From assembly GCF_024054565.1 (NCBI RefSeq), contig NZ_JAMXLR010000095.1, positions 62,001 to 126,000 on the forward strand: 64,000 bases of DNA, written 5' to 3'. The position numbers and the translations under genes are program-made. Within the stretch, counting starts at the first letter, position 1, and each line of letters starts with the position of its first letter. Under the pieces are notes generated by a model. The model was not told the origin of the DNA. It worked only from the letters and a program-made list of their open reading frames with translations, and made no database searches. Shown here piece by piece: positions 1 to 8,127 of the stretch. The DNA comes from Aeoliella straminimaris (GTDB lineage: Bacteria; Planctomycetota; Planctomycetia; Pirellulales; Lacipirellulaceae).

Positions 1-163
1 TGAACCATGCGGGGAACAACGCGGGGGGACAAACTCTTCGCAGTCGCCAAAAGCGTCGGAAAAAGCAGCGGTTTGCCAGCCGTCGCCGACGAAAGGGCCA
101 GGGAGTTTTGGGCCCACGAATTTAGATCCCGGAAGTTGTCCCAAAACCAACGAGTTGAAATAG
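1..163 (+). CDS. 3' end of a second copy of the HTH repeat-family protein (partial)
   Basis: The window opens inside a reading frame whose last 53 codons (from base 2, stop TAG at 161-163) encode the same C-terminus as the 353-residue protein on the minus strand at 18722-19783. Only five of the 53 residues differ; both end in a tail containing GPGSFGPTNLDPGSCPKT followed by ELK. The 5' part, which should carry the helix-turn-helix, lies outside the window. It is identified only by similarity to the other copy, so it is a paralogue or duplicate of unknown function. Confidence 0.75.
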   Translation, partial: EPCGEQRGGTNSSQSPKASEKAAVCQPSPTKGPGSFGPTNLDPGSCPKTNELK

Positions 164-196
164 CCGGCCCGCCACGCGGTCCGTGAGATTCCTCCT

Positions 197-240
197 GTTG
201 ACGTTGATGGTGGGGGCCACTGTCTGGCGAAGGTGGCTAC
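197..240 (+). repeat. 44-bp hairpin-bearing dispersed repeat, copy 1
   Basis: This unit starts GTTGACGTTGATGGTG and ends GGTGGCTAC. It recurs in direct orientation at 281-324 and inverted at 18645-18688. The core is an inverted repeat of the form CCACCGTC-TGGC-GACGGTGG. In this copy the stem has two changes, so it is imperfect. Confidence 0.7.
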
Positions 241-280
241 GAGCAGGCTGGGGGCTCGTGGAGCTCGACCCCAGGCACCC

Positions 281-324
281 GTTGACGTTGATGGTGGTGG
301 CCACCGTCTGGCGACGGTGGCTAC
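281..324 (+). repeat. 44-bp hairpin-bearing dispersed repeat, copy 2
   Basis: This is a second direct copy, 84 bp downstream of copy 1, with an intact stem CCACCGTC-TGGC-GACGGTGG. It lies between the repeat-family gene and the convergent DUF2961 gene. It could act as a bidirectional stop for transcription, but there is no T-run, so this is only a possibility. Confidence 0.7.
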
Positions 325-392
325 GGGGAGGGTGCGCGCGGGATTCCTTTGGGGTTGAAATCCCGCCTGGGGCGTACCAGCCATGGGGCAGC

Positions 393-2477
393 TTACTTAG
401 GTTGGAGCCAGATGAAGTCGACACCGATGAGTGGATCCTTGTCCTTGGCGTCGCCTTCGAGCTTCAGTTCCAGCAGGTGGTCGCCGGCGGTGAGGTTCAG
501 GCGTTTGCTCGGCGAGCAGCGAATCATCGTGCGGCGCGGGTCGTACAGGTCCATGATCCCATCGGCGTTGCCGAAGCCGAAAGGCTCGCCATCGAGCGTT
601 GCGCTGACCTCGCCCGAGCGGTTGTCGAGCGCGAGTCCCAGTCGCAGTTCGTATTCACCTGCCTTCTCGACAGGAATGTTCAGCTTGAGGGCGTCGCCTT
701 GGCCGTCCGGCTTCCACACCATGAGCCTCCCGTCCGACCAGAAGTCATCCTCTTCAGTCTTTACGACTCCGTCGGTGAGTTGCTCGGGCTCCAGGAAAGT
801 CGCCCCCTGGGAGCCTCCTACCGCAAGCGGCTGGAAGGGGCCGGGCAATTTCGGCTTGCGAACGTCCTCGCTGGTGATGGGTCGGTGATCGTCCATCATG
901 CCGGGACGGCCATAGTGGTAGGCCTGGCAAGCGTAGCTAAAACCTTTTACTCCGGTGTGGGAGAGCAATTCCATGTAGAAGCTGCAGCGGGTGTTGAACG
1001 GTTGGTCGTCGATCACATGAAAGCGGTTGTTGGTAACGAAACCGCGGTTGGCTGGGCCGTCGTTGCGGGGCTGACCGCAGTAGGGATAGAAGAAGATGTC
1101 GGGCGAGCTCCATGAGTAGTTGTAGTAATCCTCCGAACCGGTACCGAACCAGGATGGCTGCTGATCGTCGTCGACGAACACTTTCTCATCGCCCTCGCCC
1201 CACCAGCTGCCGCTGGGGTGGGTGCCGCGGGCGGGGTTCATCATCAACGACGCGGTGCCGACGTACCGCCCAGTGCCGTTGGCCACCAGGAATGGGATGT
1301 CCACGGCCGGCTTGGTCGACAGGTCGTGCATCACCCGCCAGCGAGCGTAAAAATGCATGGTTCGATCCTGATCCCACTGGCGGTTCTTCGACTGCACGGT
1401 TCCGTTTACGACCACCGGTTGATCGCCGAGGTTTTCGAATTCGATGCGAATCGACTTTTCAAAAGGCATCACGTAGCGGCTGACCATCTGGCCGCTTTCC
1501 ATTACCGAAAAAGGAAGTGACACATATGGATTGACTCCCGGCGCCACGGCAAAGAAGTCGCCCACCGGCGATTGGACTTGTGGGTTGCTCCACTCGTCGC
1601 AGGTGATATGCATGACCGTCTGTCGCAGCGCGGCGACTTCGTCCTTGGCTTTCACCATCAGCGAAAGTTGTTCAATCGCTCCAGGGCCTTCGAGCACCAC
1701 GGCTTCCGAGCGGTGACCGGGGTGAAGCGAAATTTCGAACTCGTGTTTGCCGTCGCCGATCACGGGGTAGTTGGCATCGGGATCGGCCAGCACTTTGGCT
1801 ACCTGGGCGATTTCCTTGCCGTAGGTCTTGAGGTCGTCGGCCTGAAAGGTCTCGACGTCGACGTCTGGTGAGTCGTACTTGCGAATTTGGATGTAGTAGA
1901 AGTGGACCTGACGAGCATTGCCGGTCCAGACGATGCGACAGCGCTTGGCGAATGGCATCGGGCAGTAGCCGGCGTCGCGCTGGTAGAATGTGCCCTTGAG
2001 CATGTCGGAGGTAACATCCGACCCTTTGAGAAAGGTGTCGTAAGGGCGCTGCAGGAAGTCGATGGCGGGGCCGTCGTAGATTGGTTCTTCGCTGTCGTCC
2101 AGATAGACGCGAATGTTGCCCTGAATGGCTGCCGACCAGGTGCGGACGATGGCGCCGGGGCCTTCGACATCGACCATCACGTACTCGCCGACACCTTGGT
2201 CGTTCGGTTCGCGCTGGACCCGCTCGAACGGAGGCGTCGGTGCGCCGCCGAAGCCGTCGGAGTTCGAGAACCAACCCGGTCCATCCGGCAGATTGCTGCG
2301 GCGGTCGTAGGAGGTGAATTGCAGGGTCTTGTAGTCGTCGGTCGGCGTGTCGCACAGGCGGTCGAGATCGATCATCTGCTCGACCAGGCTGCCGGTGGTG
2401 ACCACATCAGCGGCGGAGGAAAGCGGACAACATGCAACGACGAGGAATGCGGCAATCAAATAGGAGTGAAGCTTCAT
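393..2477 (-). CDS. Secreted DUF2961 (GH172-like) glycosidase with C-terminal accessory domain
   Basis: A 694-residue protein with an N-terminal signal peptide (MKLHSYLIAAFLVVACC, cleavage near SSA), so it is exported. The core matches DUF2961: an early segment with GPGAIVRTW and a conserved acidic stretch GTGSEDYYNYSW near residue 449. DUF2961 members have been characterised as family GH172 alpha-fructofuranosidases and arabinofuranosidases, and the Glu of GSEDYY lies in the most conserved block. Residues from about 560 to the end form an extra beta-rich region (AGEYELRLGLALDN, LTAGDHLLELKL) that resembles a carbohydrate-binding beta-sandwich. Neighbours give no substrate clue; it stands alone. 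Family assignment is firm, substrate unknown. Confidence 0.88.
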   Translation of the reverse strand: MKLHSYLIAAFLVVACCPLSSAADVVTTGSLVEQMIDLDRLCDTPTDDYKTLQFTSYDRRSNLPDGPGWFSNSDGFGGAPTPPFERVQREPNDQGVGEYVMVDVEGPGAIVRTWSAAIQGNIRVYLDDSEEPIYDGPAIDFLQRPYDTFLKGSDVTSDMLKGTFYQRDAGYCPMPFAKRCRIVWTGNARQVHFYYIQIRKYDSPDVDVETFQADDLKTYGKEIAQVAKVLADPDANYPVIGDGKHEFEISLHPGHRSEAVVLEGPGAIEQLSLMVKAKDEVAALRQTVMHITCDEWSNPQVQSPVGDFFAVAPGVNPYVSLPFSVMESGQMVSRYVMPFEKSIRIEFENLGDQPVVVNGTVQSKNRQWDQDRTMHFYARWRVMHDLSTKPAVDIPFLVANGTGRYVGTASLMMNPARGTHPSGSWWGEGDEKVFVDDDQQPSWFGTGSEDYYNYSWSSPDIFFYPYCGQPRNDGPANRGFVTNNRFHVIDDQPFNTRCSFYMELLSHTGVKGFSYACQAYHYGRPGMMDDHRPITSEDVRKPKLPGPFQPLAVGGSQGATFLEPEQLTDGVVKTEEDDFWSDGRLMVWKPDGQGDALKLNIPVEKAGEYELRLGLALDNRSGEVSATLDGEPFGFGNADGIMDLYDPRRTMIRCSPSKRLNLTAGDHLLELKLEGDAKDKDPLIGVDFIWLQPK

Positions 2478-2731
2478 TGCAGTGCTCCAGGCGGATAGTA
2501 GGGGGCTTCGTGAATGTCAAACTCTCGCCGTACCATTGTATACTCTGGTCGCCAGACTTGCCGAGGCACATCGACGATTCAATAACTTTGCCGCGACGTT
2601 GGCCAGGGCCGGTTGAGCTTAAGTTGTGTGGGATCTGTTCCTGTGCGCAAAATCGAATTGCCTGAACGGTGAAACCTGGAATATCTTTGCCTGAATTGCT
2701 ATATGTTTACCGTGTACGATAGACTGTCGCC

Positions 2732-3979
2732 GTGAAAAATGTCTCGATGCAACCGGTAACCGCTACGAACGAGCGATGGAACGTGCGCATCGAGGGCCGC
2801 GTATTCACGGGCACCGGCAAAGCGGTGGTGCGGGCAGTTGCCGAGCACGCTGGAATCGACAGCCTGGCGGTACTTGCTGATGTTGTCAGCTCTCTGCTTG
2901 TCGCGAAAGGAGCCGACTGGACCAGCGTGATCGCGAACGAGTATTTGGAGCTTTATGAGGACTCGCGCGGCACCTTTTCATTGGTGTGGGACGATGCGAC
3001 TGGGCAGCTTGTCGCCCACGGTTCGGTGTTTCAGTCGGCTGCGTGCCCGTGGGCGGCGTTGCTCGCGCATATTCGGACGCGCGATGGGTTCAAAGGGCTG
3101 GGCCTCGGCACTTTGGTCACCGATCAGGTGACTCGGGCGGCACTCGCAGCAGGAGCCGGAATCGTCGTGCTGGCGACGGACGATAAGATTCACCGCGTCG
3201 ATCAGGGAGAGCGGGCGGCGCACTCCATGTATTCGCGGATGGGATATGCCATCCTGGGGGAAACCCGGTTGGCTGACACCGTCGACTGGTTAATGGCCAT
3301 CGACCCGACGCTGCAGACCGCTGCCGACCAGCACCGCACAGAGAACGACGGCCAGTTGGCCAAGGTCGACTCCGCGGAGATGGTCCGCTTGAAGGCGGAT
3401 TTCGTCTCGTCGACGCGCGATCGTTTTACGGCTCCGACGGCAAACGCCACGATCAAGCCTGTGACGGCCGGCGACCTGGCTGGATTGTTTCTGCTGATGA
3501 ATCTCTGCCCGGCGGATGACTTTCGGCTGAAACTTACTTCATGGCACGTGCATCATGGGCCGGAGCTCGAGCGGACGTTCATTGCCACGCTGCGGCAGGC
3601 GATCGTCGATCAGGATCGCCTGCAGGATGCTAGCCTGGTACTGCGTGATGCCGAGGGGCGAACGCTGGCCGTGTGTGCGGCGCAGCAAGTTGCGCCGTTC
3701 ACTCGCCGGACCTACGGTATCGACTTCTATGCGCTGCCAGCCTTTGTGGCTAACAACGCTGATAGAATCCGACAGCTAGTGGAAGCGACCATCCACCGGG
3801 TGCGTCAATCGCCCCTGGTGGTGCGGCCCTGCGCGTTGTCGTTTATGGGCACGGACCCAGCGAAGGTGGAGTTGATGCAGTCACTGGGCTTTGCCGCAAC
3901 AGGCCACGCCACGATGTACCATGATGCGGCCAGCGAAACGCCGACCAAGGCCGACGAATACCAGTTGGCGATTGATTGA
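2732..3979 (+). CDS. GNAT-family N-acetyltransferase-like protein
   Basis: A 415-residue protein. Residues about 85-185 contain a GNAT acetyl-CoA-binding pattern: a beta strand followed by GFKGLGLGTLVTDQ and later SMYSRMGYAILGE, the usual end of a GNAT fold. The C-terminal half (about 235-405) may be a second, degenerate acetyltransferase-like domain, ending in FAATGHATMYHD. The start is a GTG at 2732; an in-frame ATG at 2747 is an alternative, and neither has a strong ribosome-binding site. It runs in the same direction as the EamA transporter 35 bp downstream, so the two may be co-transcribed. The acceptor substrate cannot be told from the sequence. Confidence 0.75.
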   Translation: MKNVSMQPVTATNERWNVRIEGRVFTGTGKAVVRAVAEHAGIDSLAVLADVVSSLLVAKGADWTSVIANEYLELYEDSRGTFSLVWDDATGQLVAHGSVFQSAACPWAALLAHIRTRDGFKGLGLGTLVTDQVTRAALAAGAGIVVLATDDKIHRVDQGERAAHSMYSRMGYAILGETRLADTVDWLMAIDPTLQTAADQHRTENDGQLAKVDSAEMVRLKADFVSSTRDRFTAPTANATIKPVTAGDLAGLFLLMNLCPADDFRLKLTSWHVHHGPELERTFIATLRQAIVDQDRLQDASLVLRDAEGRTLAVCAAQQVAPFTRRTYGIDFYALPAFVANNADRIRQLVEATIHRVRQSPLVVRPCALSFMGTDPAKVELMQSLGFAATGHATMYHDAASETPTKADEYQLAID

Positions 3980-4014
3980 ATACGACAAGAATCAAGCGAA
4001 GGACTCGTTGAAGC

Positions 4015-4935
4015 ATGCAAACCAATCGGCTGTGGCTCGTGTATGCCGTGATCACGATGGTGGCGTGGGGCCTGTGGGGCGCGATTATCAATCACCCCCA
4101 GGAGAACGGGTTCCCGGAGACACTTGGATACCTCGCGTGGTCGCTTACCATGCTTCCTCCCGCCGCCATTGCCTTGGCGATGGTGGGATGGAAGCTAGAG
4201 TACGATTCCCGGTCGCTGGTACTCGGGCTATCGGCGGGCTTGCTCGGCGCTGGTGGCCAGTTGCTGCTGTTTCAGACAGTGCCTAACATGGCGCCAGGTT
4301 ACTTGGTGTTTCCATTCATCGCCCTGAGTCCGCTGGTGACCATTGTGTTGGCGGCGGTTGTATCGCGCGAGCGGGTGCATCTGCTGGGATGGATTGGGGT
4401 GGTACTGGCGATAGTTGCAGGCGTGCTGTTGAACCTGCAGGACAGCGGTGGCAATGTAGAGCGGCAAAGTGGCTGGGTGATTTTTGCGATCGGCGTGCTA
4501 TTGGCCTGGGGCATTCAAGGCTACGTCATTTCATTTGCCAACAACACGATGAAGGCCGAGAGCATCTTTTTCTATATGGCCATTACGGCCGTGGCCCTGG
4601 CGCCCGTGGCGTGGTGGATGACCGACTCGCCGCAAGGTGCCAACTGGGGATTGAGTGGTTTCGGGCTGTCCGCGGCGATTGGATTCCTCAACTCGATTGG
4701 GGCGTTGCTGCTGGTCTACGCCTACCGCTACGGCAAAGCCATCATCGTATCGCCTCTGATTAACGCCGGTGCCCCGGTGATCACGGCACTGTTGTCATTG
4801 GTGCTGTTGACCACGTTGCCCAGTAATGCCGCAGCGGTGGGGATTGTGCTGGCCATCGTGGCGGCGATACTGATGGCCATTGAGGAAGAGGAAACCGAGA
4901 AGGAAGCAGAGCCCCCGGCGACGGAGTCGGCCTAG
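4015..4935 (+). CDS. EamA/DMT-family inner-membrane transporter
   Basis: A 306-residue, strongly hydrophobic protein with about ten predicted membrane spans, typical of the drug/metabolite transporter superfamily, and a charged Glu-rich tail (EEEETEKEAEPPATE). The EamA pattern of two five-helix halves is visible, with the second half starting near residue 150. The downstream nucleotidyltransferase and kinase genes follow in the same direction with a 43-bp gap, suggesting uptake of the compound those enzymes process, possibly a sugar. That link is inferred from gene order only. Confidence 0.85.
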   Translation: MQTNRLWLVYAVITMVAWGLWGAIINHPQENGFPETLGYLAWSLTMLPPAAIALAMVGWKLEYDSRSLVLGLSAGLLGAGGQLLLFQTVPNMAPGYLVFPFIALSPLVTIVLAAVVSRERVHLLGWIGVVLAIVAGVLLNLQDSGGNVERQSGWVIFAIGVLLAWGIQGYVISFANNTMKAESIFFYMAITAVALAPVAWWMTDSPQGANWGLSGFGLSAAIGFLNSIGALLLVYAYRYGKAIIVSPLINAGAPVITALLSLVLLTTLPSNAAAVGIVLAIVAAILMAIEEEETEKEAEPPATESA

Positions 4936-4978
4936 TTTTCTCCCGCCGTGCAACCGCCAACCCACGATCGCATCTCCT

Positions 4979-5887
4979 ATGAGCACCGCCCCCACGCTAG
5001 TCATCATGGCCGCCGGCGCCGCCCGTCGATATGGCGGTTTGAAGCAGCTTGCCCCCGTGGGGCCAGATGGGCAGGCGATCATGGAATACTCGATCTACGA
5101 TGCCGTGCGGGCTGGTTTTGGCAAAGTGGTGTTGGTGGTGCGGCGGGAGTTTGAATCCACCTTCTGCGAATCATTCGTCGACCGTGCACGAGGCCGGGTC
5201 GACATCGCCTTTGCCTTTCAGGAGCCCGATGCGTATGTGCCGGCCGGGTTGGAACTGCCTGAGCGTCCGAAGCCATGGGGCACGGCGCATGCCGTGTTGT
5301 GTGCTAAGCCGGAAGTGGCCGGCCCGATGGCGGTGATCAACGCCGATGACTTCTATGGTCCGAGCGCGCTGGCGGCGATTGGCGAGTTCCTGGGGGCGCT
5401 TGCGACGGACGATACCACGAGCGCGGCAATGGTGGGCTATTCGCTGAGCAACACACTGTCGGACCACGGCACTGTGAATCGCGGCGTGTGCGAAGTGAGT
5501 GACGCGGGGCAACTGCTGAATGTAGTGGAGCGTTTCGAGATTGGACGCGCCGGCGATGCTGCTCAGTTCCAGGATCCCGATCAAGGGGCACAGCCACTGC
5601 CGTTGGATACGGTGGTATCGATGAACCTATGGGGCTATCCGCCGGCGATGCTGGAGATGCTGGAGGAGCGTTTTGCGAACTTCCTGGCAGCGCAGCCCGA
5701 TGCGTCGACTGAGTACGAGTTGCCGACCGTCACCAAGCAGTTGATGGCCGATGGCAAGTTGACCGTCCGCGTACTGCCAACCGACGAGCGATGGTGTGGA
5801 ATGACTTATCAGGACGATCTGCCCATCGCGCAGGCTCGCTTGGACGAATTGGTAACCGCTGGTGTGTATCCCGAATTGCTGTGGTAG
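4979..5887 (+). CDS. Sugar nucleotidyltransferase (NTP_transferase family)
   Basis: 302 residues from the ATG at 4979; an earlier in-frame start would overlap the transporter and add an Arg-rich stretch, so it was not used. The N-terminus has the nucleotide-binding signature MAAGAARRYGGLKQLAPVG, followed near residue 120 by VINADDFYG, the acidic metal-binding region expected in nucleotidyltransferases that make NDP-sugars. It is followed 11 bp later by an APH-fold kinase. A kinase plus a nucleotidyltransferase is the arrangement used to phosphorylate a free sugar at C1 and activate it, as in the bifidobacterial lacto-N-biose/GalNAc pathway. The exact sugar is not known. Confidence 0.82.
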   Translation: MSTAPTLVIMAAGAARRYGGLKQLAPVGPDGQAIMEYSIYDAVRAGFGKVVLVVRREFESTFCESFVDRARGRVDIAFAFQEPDAYVPAGLELPERPKPWGTAHAVLCAKPEVAGPMAVINADDFYGPSALAAIGEFLGALATDDTTSAAMVGYSLSNTLSDHGTVNRGVCEVSDAGQLLNVVERFEIGRAGDAAQFQDPDQGAQPLPLDTVVSMNLWGYPPAMLEMLEERFANFLAAQPDASTEYELPTVTKQLMADGKLTVRVLPTDERWCGMTYQDDLPIAQARLDELVTAGVYPELLW

Positions 5888-5898
5888 GGAGCGTGGAT

Positions 5899-6990
5899 AT
5901 GGACCTGCTGGCCAGCATTGCCAACCGGTTTCAGCTCGCCGGAACGGTGACCAGCGTCCAGGCTATCGAGTCGGGGCACATCAACGATACCTATTTGGTC
6001 GAGACCGACCGCCGCGAGCGGTACGTCCTGCAGCGAATCAACCACCAGGTGTTCTGTGATCCGCATGGTCTGATGCGAAACATCGTGCTTGTCACGCAAC
6101 ACTTGCAGAAGAAACTCGCTGCGTCTGGCGAGCCGGTTGGGCGCCGACGAGTGTTGAGCGTTATTGCCACAACGGATGGCGATTCCCTCGCCGAAACATC
6201 CGCGGGCGACTACTGGCGCATGTTGCCCTACATCGAGAATTCGCACACGGTGGGCGAAGAGGCCTCGCTCGAAGAGATCCGCCAGGCGGCCTGCGGCTTC
6301 GGAAGCTTCGTGGCCCACCTAGTAGACCTGCCAGCCACCCAGTTATGCGAGACGATTCCCCGTTTTCACCATGGGCCCAGCCGCTATGAAGCATTCCAAC
6401 TGGCGGTGGCGGCCGATGTTGCTCAGCGAGTGGGTGGTTGTGAGCGGGAGATTGCCGTCATCCAGCAGCACGACGAGATGCTCACCAGTCCACAGCAGAA
6501 GATCGATACGGGCGAACTGCCTCTGCGGGTAACGCACAACGACGCCAAATGCAACAACATTCTGCTAGACAACGAGACGAACGTGGCGGTTTGCGTGATC
6601 GACCTCGATACCGTAATGCCGGGGCTGGCGATGTGGGACTTTGGCGACCTGGTGCGCACTAGTGCGTGCCGCGCTGCTGAGGACGAGGTGGACTTGTCGC
6701 TGGTGAAGGTCGAGCCCGATCGGCTGCAGCAGGCCGCGCGGGGGTACCTGGCTGGCTGCCAGGGGGTGCTTACCGAAGAAGAAGTCAACTCGCTCGCGGA
6801 CGGTCCGGCTTACATGGCGTTAATCATGGCTACGCGGTTTCTGACCGACTATCTCGAGGGCGATACTTACTACAAGACCCTATACCCCCGGCACAACTTG
6901 GATCGGTGCCGAAATCAACTGGCGTTGCTCGCCGAGCTGCAGCAACTGCGGCCGACGTTGCAGCGAGTGTTTACCGACGCAGCAAAGTAG
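5899..6990 (+). CDS. Aminoglycoside-phosphotransferase-fold sugar kinase, possibly N-acetylhexosamine 1-kinase-like
   Basis: 363 residues from the ATG at 5899, which has GGGAG seven bases upstream; a GTG at 5893 is also in frame. The protein shows APH/choline-kinase fold motifs: an N-terminal beta-rich lobe (SGHINDTYLVET, YVLQRINHQVF), the catalytic loop LRVTHNDAKCNNILLD and the metal-binding IDLDTVMPGLAMWDFGD. The same motif set is found in N-acetylhexosamine 1-kinase (NahK). It is tightly linked to the nucleotidyltransferase, which supports a sugar-1-phosphate product. NahK identity is an inference. Its last 76 bp overlap the convergent DUF454 gene. Confidence 0.8.
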   Translation: MDLLASIANRFQLAGTVTSVQAIESGHINDTYLVETDRRERYVLQRINHQVFCDPHGLMRNIVLVTQHLQKKLAASGEPVGRRRVLSVIATTDGDSLAETSAGDYWRMLPYIENSHTVGEEASLEEIRQAACGFGSFVAHLVDLPATQLCETIPRFHHGPSRYEAFQLAVAADVAQRVGGCEREIAVIQQHDEMLTSPQQKIDTGELPLRVTHNDAKCNNILLDNETNVAVCVIDLDTVMPGLAMWDFGDLVRTSACRAAEDEVDLSLVKVEPDRLQQAARGYLAGCQGVLTEEEVNSLADGPAYMALIMATRFLTDYLEGDTYYKTLYPRHNLDRCRNQLALLAELQQLRPTLQRVFTDAAK

Positions 6991-7427
6991 TCGTGGTTTG
7001 TCGCACTCTGCCGCCGCGTCGGAATGCGGTAGATCACCGTCAGTCCCACGGCCACCCCCAGCACGACACACGCCAATAGCGGCGCAGGCAGATTAGCCAT
7101 ACCAACCACCACGGCCATGGCGAGCAGCACCATCAGTACTGCCGCGATTTTCACGCGCAGGGATACGGCGCGGTGTTGCTGCCAGTCTCGCAGCAGCGGA
7201 CCAAGAAGGCGGCTACGCATCAGTCGTTCGTTCAGCCGTGGCCAACTGCGGGCGAGCAGGTAGCTGGCAAGCAGCACAAATGGCGTGGTTGGCAAGCCGG
7301 GAACCACCACACCCACCAGGCCAAGCGTAAGCAGCATGAGCGCCAGTGAAACGTACAGCACGCGCCGCAAGCCACCCACGTGGTCGCCCGGGAGTGTGGT
7401 TGTCGGAAGTGGTGAGTTCGACGGCAT
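6915..7427 (-). CDS. DUF454 (YbaN-like) inner-membrane protein
   Basis: About 170 residues from the ATG at 7427. It matches DUF454/YbaN: a hydrophobic segment with VVVPGLPTTPFVLLASYLLARSWP, then RLLGPLLRDWQQHRAVSLRVK and two more membrane helices. The function of the family is unknown. It begins 5 bp after the globin stop, so the two genes form a small operon. The C-terminal tail after IPTRRQ runs on for about 30 Cys/Ser-rich residues and overlaps the end of the convergent kinase gene; this extension is not typical of the family and may mean the original stop codon was lost. Confidence 0.85.
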   Translation of the reverse strand: MPSNSPLPTTTLPGDHVGGLRRVLYVSLALMLLTLGLVGVVVPGLPTTPFVLLASYLLARSWPRLNERLMRSRLLGPLLRDWQQHRAVSLRVKIAAVLMVLLAMAVVVGMANLPAPLLACVVLGVAVGLTVIYRIPTRRQSATNHDYFAASVNTRCNVGRSCCSSASNAS

Positions 7428-7431
7428 CCGC

Positions 7432-7848
7432 TCACGCAGCCGGTTGGGCCGCGCTCTGAAGCATGATGCTCGCGACCTCGTCGTAGGCATCGGCCCAGGC
7501 ATCGTTCAGTTCCGTCGTCCACCCGGGACCGGCAATCTGTGCCAGGCTCTTCAGCAGGGTTTGTCCCACAGCGGGATAGTGCTCTTCGCGAGTGCCGGAG
7601 TCCAGATGCCGTAGTCCAAGATTCTCGAGAGCTGGGACCAATGCCTCGGGCCGTCGCAGGTTCTCGACTACCAACTTGAGCGACGCGAGCAACTTCTTCC
7701 GCTGGCTGGCCATGTCCGAGTTGGCGAACATGGGCTGCACTTTTGGAAAGTCGCGGAAGAGGTGATCGTAGAACACCTCGGTCAACTCGTCGCCAGCGGG
7801 CGCGACGGCCGCAAAGCTAATTTCCAGTAGCTCGATATTGATTCTCAT
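7432..7848 (-). CDS. Single-domain haemoglobin-like globin
   Basis: A 138-residue globin. The bacterial pattern is clear: LEISFAAVAP at helix A, FYDHLFRDFPKVQPMF leading to the CD1 Phe41, and LGLRHLDSGTREEHYPAVG, with His90 as the likely proximal haem ligand. There is no reductase domain, so it is not a flavohaemoglobin. Related single-domain globins bind O2 or NO. It lies directly upstream of DUF454 and about 1.8 kb from the cbb3 oxidase cluster, which suggests low-oxygen or NO physiology, but that is inference. Confidence 0.88.
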   Translation of the reverse strand: MRINIELLEISFAAVAPAGDELTEVFYDHLFRDFPKVQPMFANSDMASQRKKLLASLKLVVENLRRPEALVPALENLGLRHLDSGTREEHYPAVGQTLLKSLAQIAGPGWTTELNDAWADAYDEVASIMLQSAAQPAA

Positions 7849-8005
7849 CGCAGCCCCTCTGAGTTAGCGAACGAATCCCACACGGCCAATCTTTCAACCG
7901 TAGGTCGCGCACCGGTGTTGGCAAACTACTTAACAGTCAATCGCTTGACCACGCCTGTGCGGGCGGCAAAAGTCCAGTCGGTTGGTATGCGTTCCAGTTA
8001 GACAC

Positions 8006-8064
8006 AAAAAAAAGACACCGCCTCTCGAGTTCTACCGGCTGGAAGAACAGGTCGAGGCGGTGTC
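8006..8064 (-). terminator. Rho-independent terminator of the cysteine-rich porin-like gene
   Basis: On the minus strand, the arms GACACCGCCTC (8054-8064) and GAGGCGGTGTC (8014-8024) form an 11-bp perfect stem, with a smaller GTTCT/AGAAC stem inside the loop. The outer stem is followed directly by a run of eight T (read from + positions 8013 down to 8006). It lies between the stop of the gene at 8128-9252 and the globin gene, so the two are probably separate transcripts. Confidence 0.88.
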
Positions 8065-8127
8065 GAGCATAGTCCCGAGGAATGACTCTGCAGGTCGCAT
8101 CCGGTGGGAGACTACCTGCATTGAGTG

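Larger units (their letters stand above)
1..240 (+). repeat. Left arm of a 240-bp inverted repeat
   Basis: Bases 1-240 match the reverse complement of 18645-18884 without any net insertion or deletion. I count about 10 mismatches, roughly 96 percent identity. The arm covers the 3' end of the HTH-family gene, its stop codon and a 3' tail ending in a 44-bp hairpin-bearing repeat. The left boundary is unknown because the window starts inside the repeat. Confidence 0.85.

Noticed and set aside
183..1115. Open frame of 310 codons on the plus strand opposite the DUF2961 gene
   Set aside because: It begins in the repeat and continues antisense to a convincing secreted enzyme; no domain.
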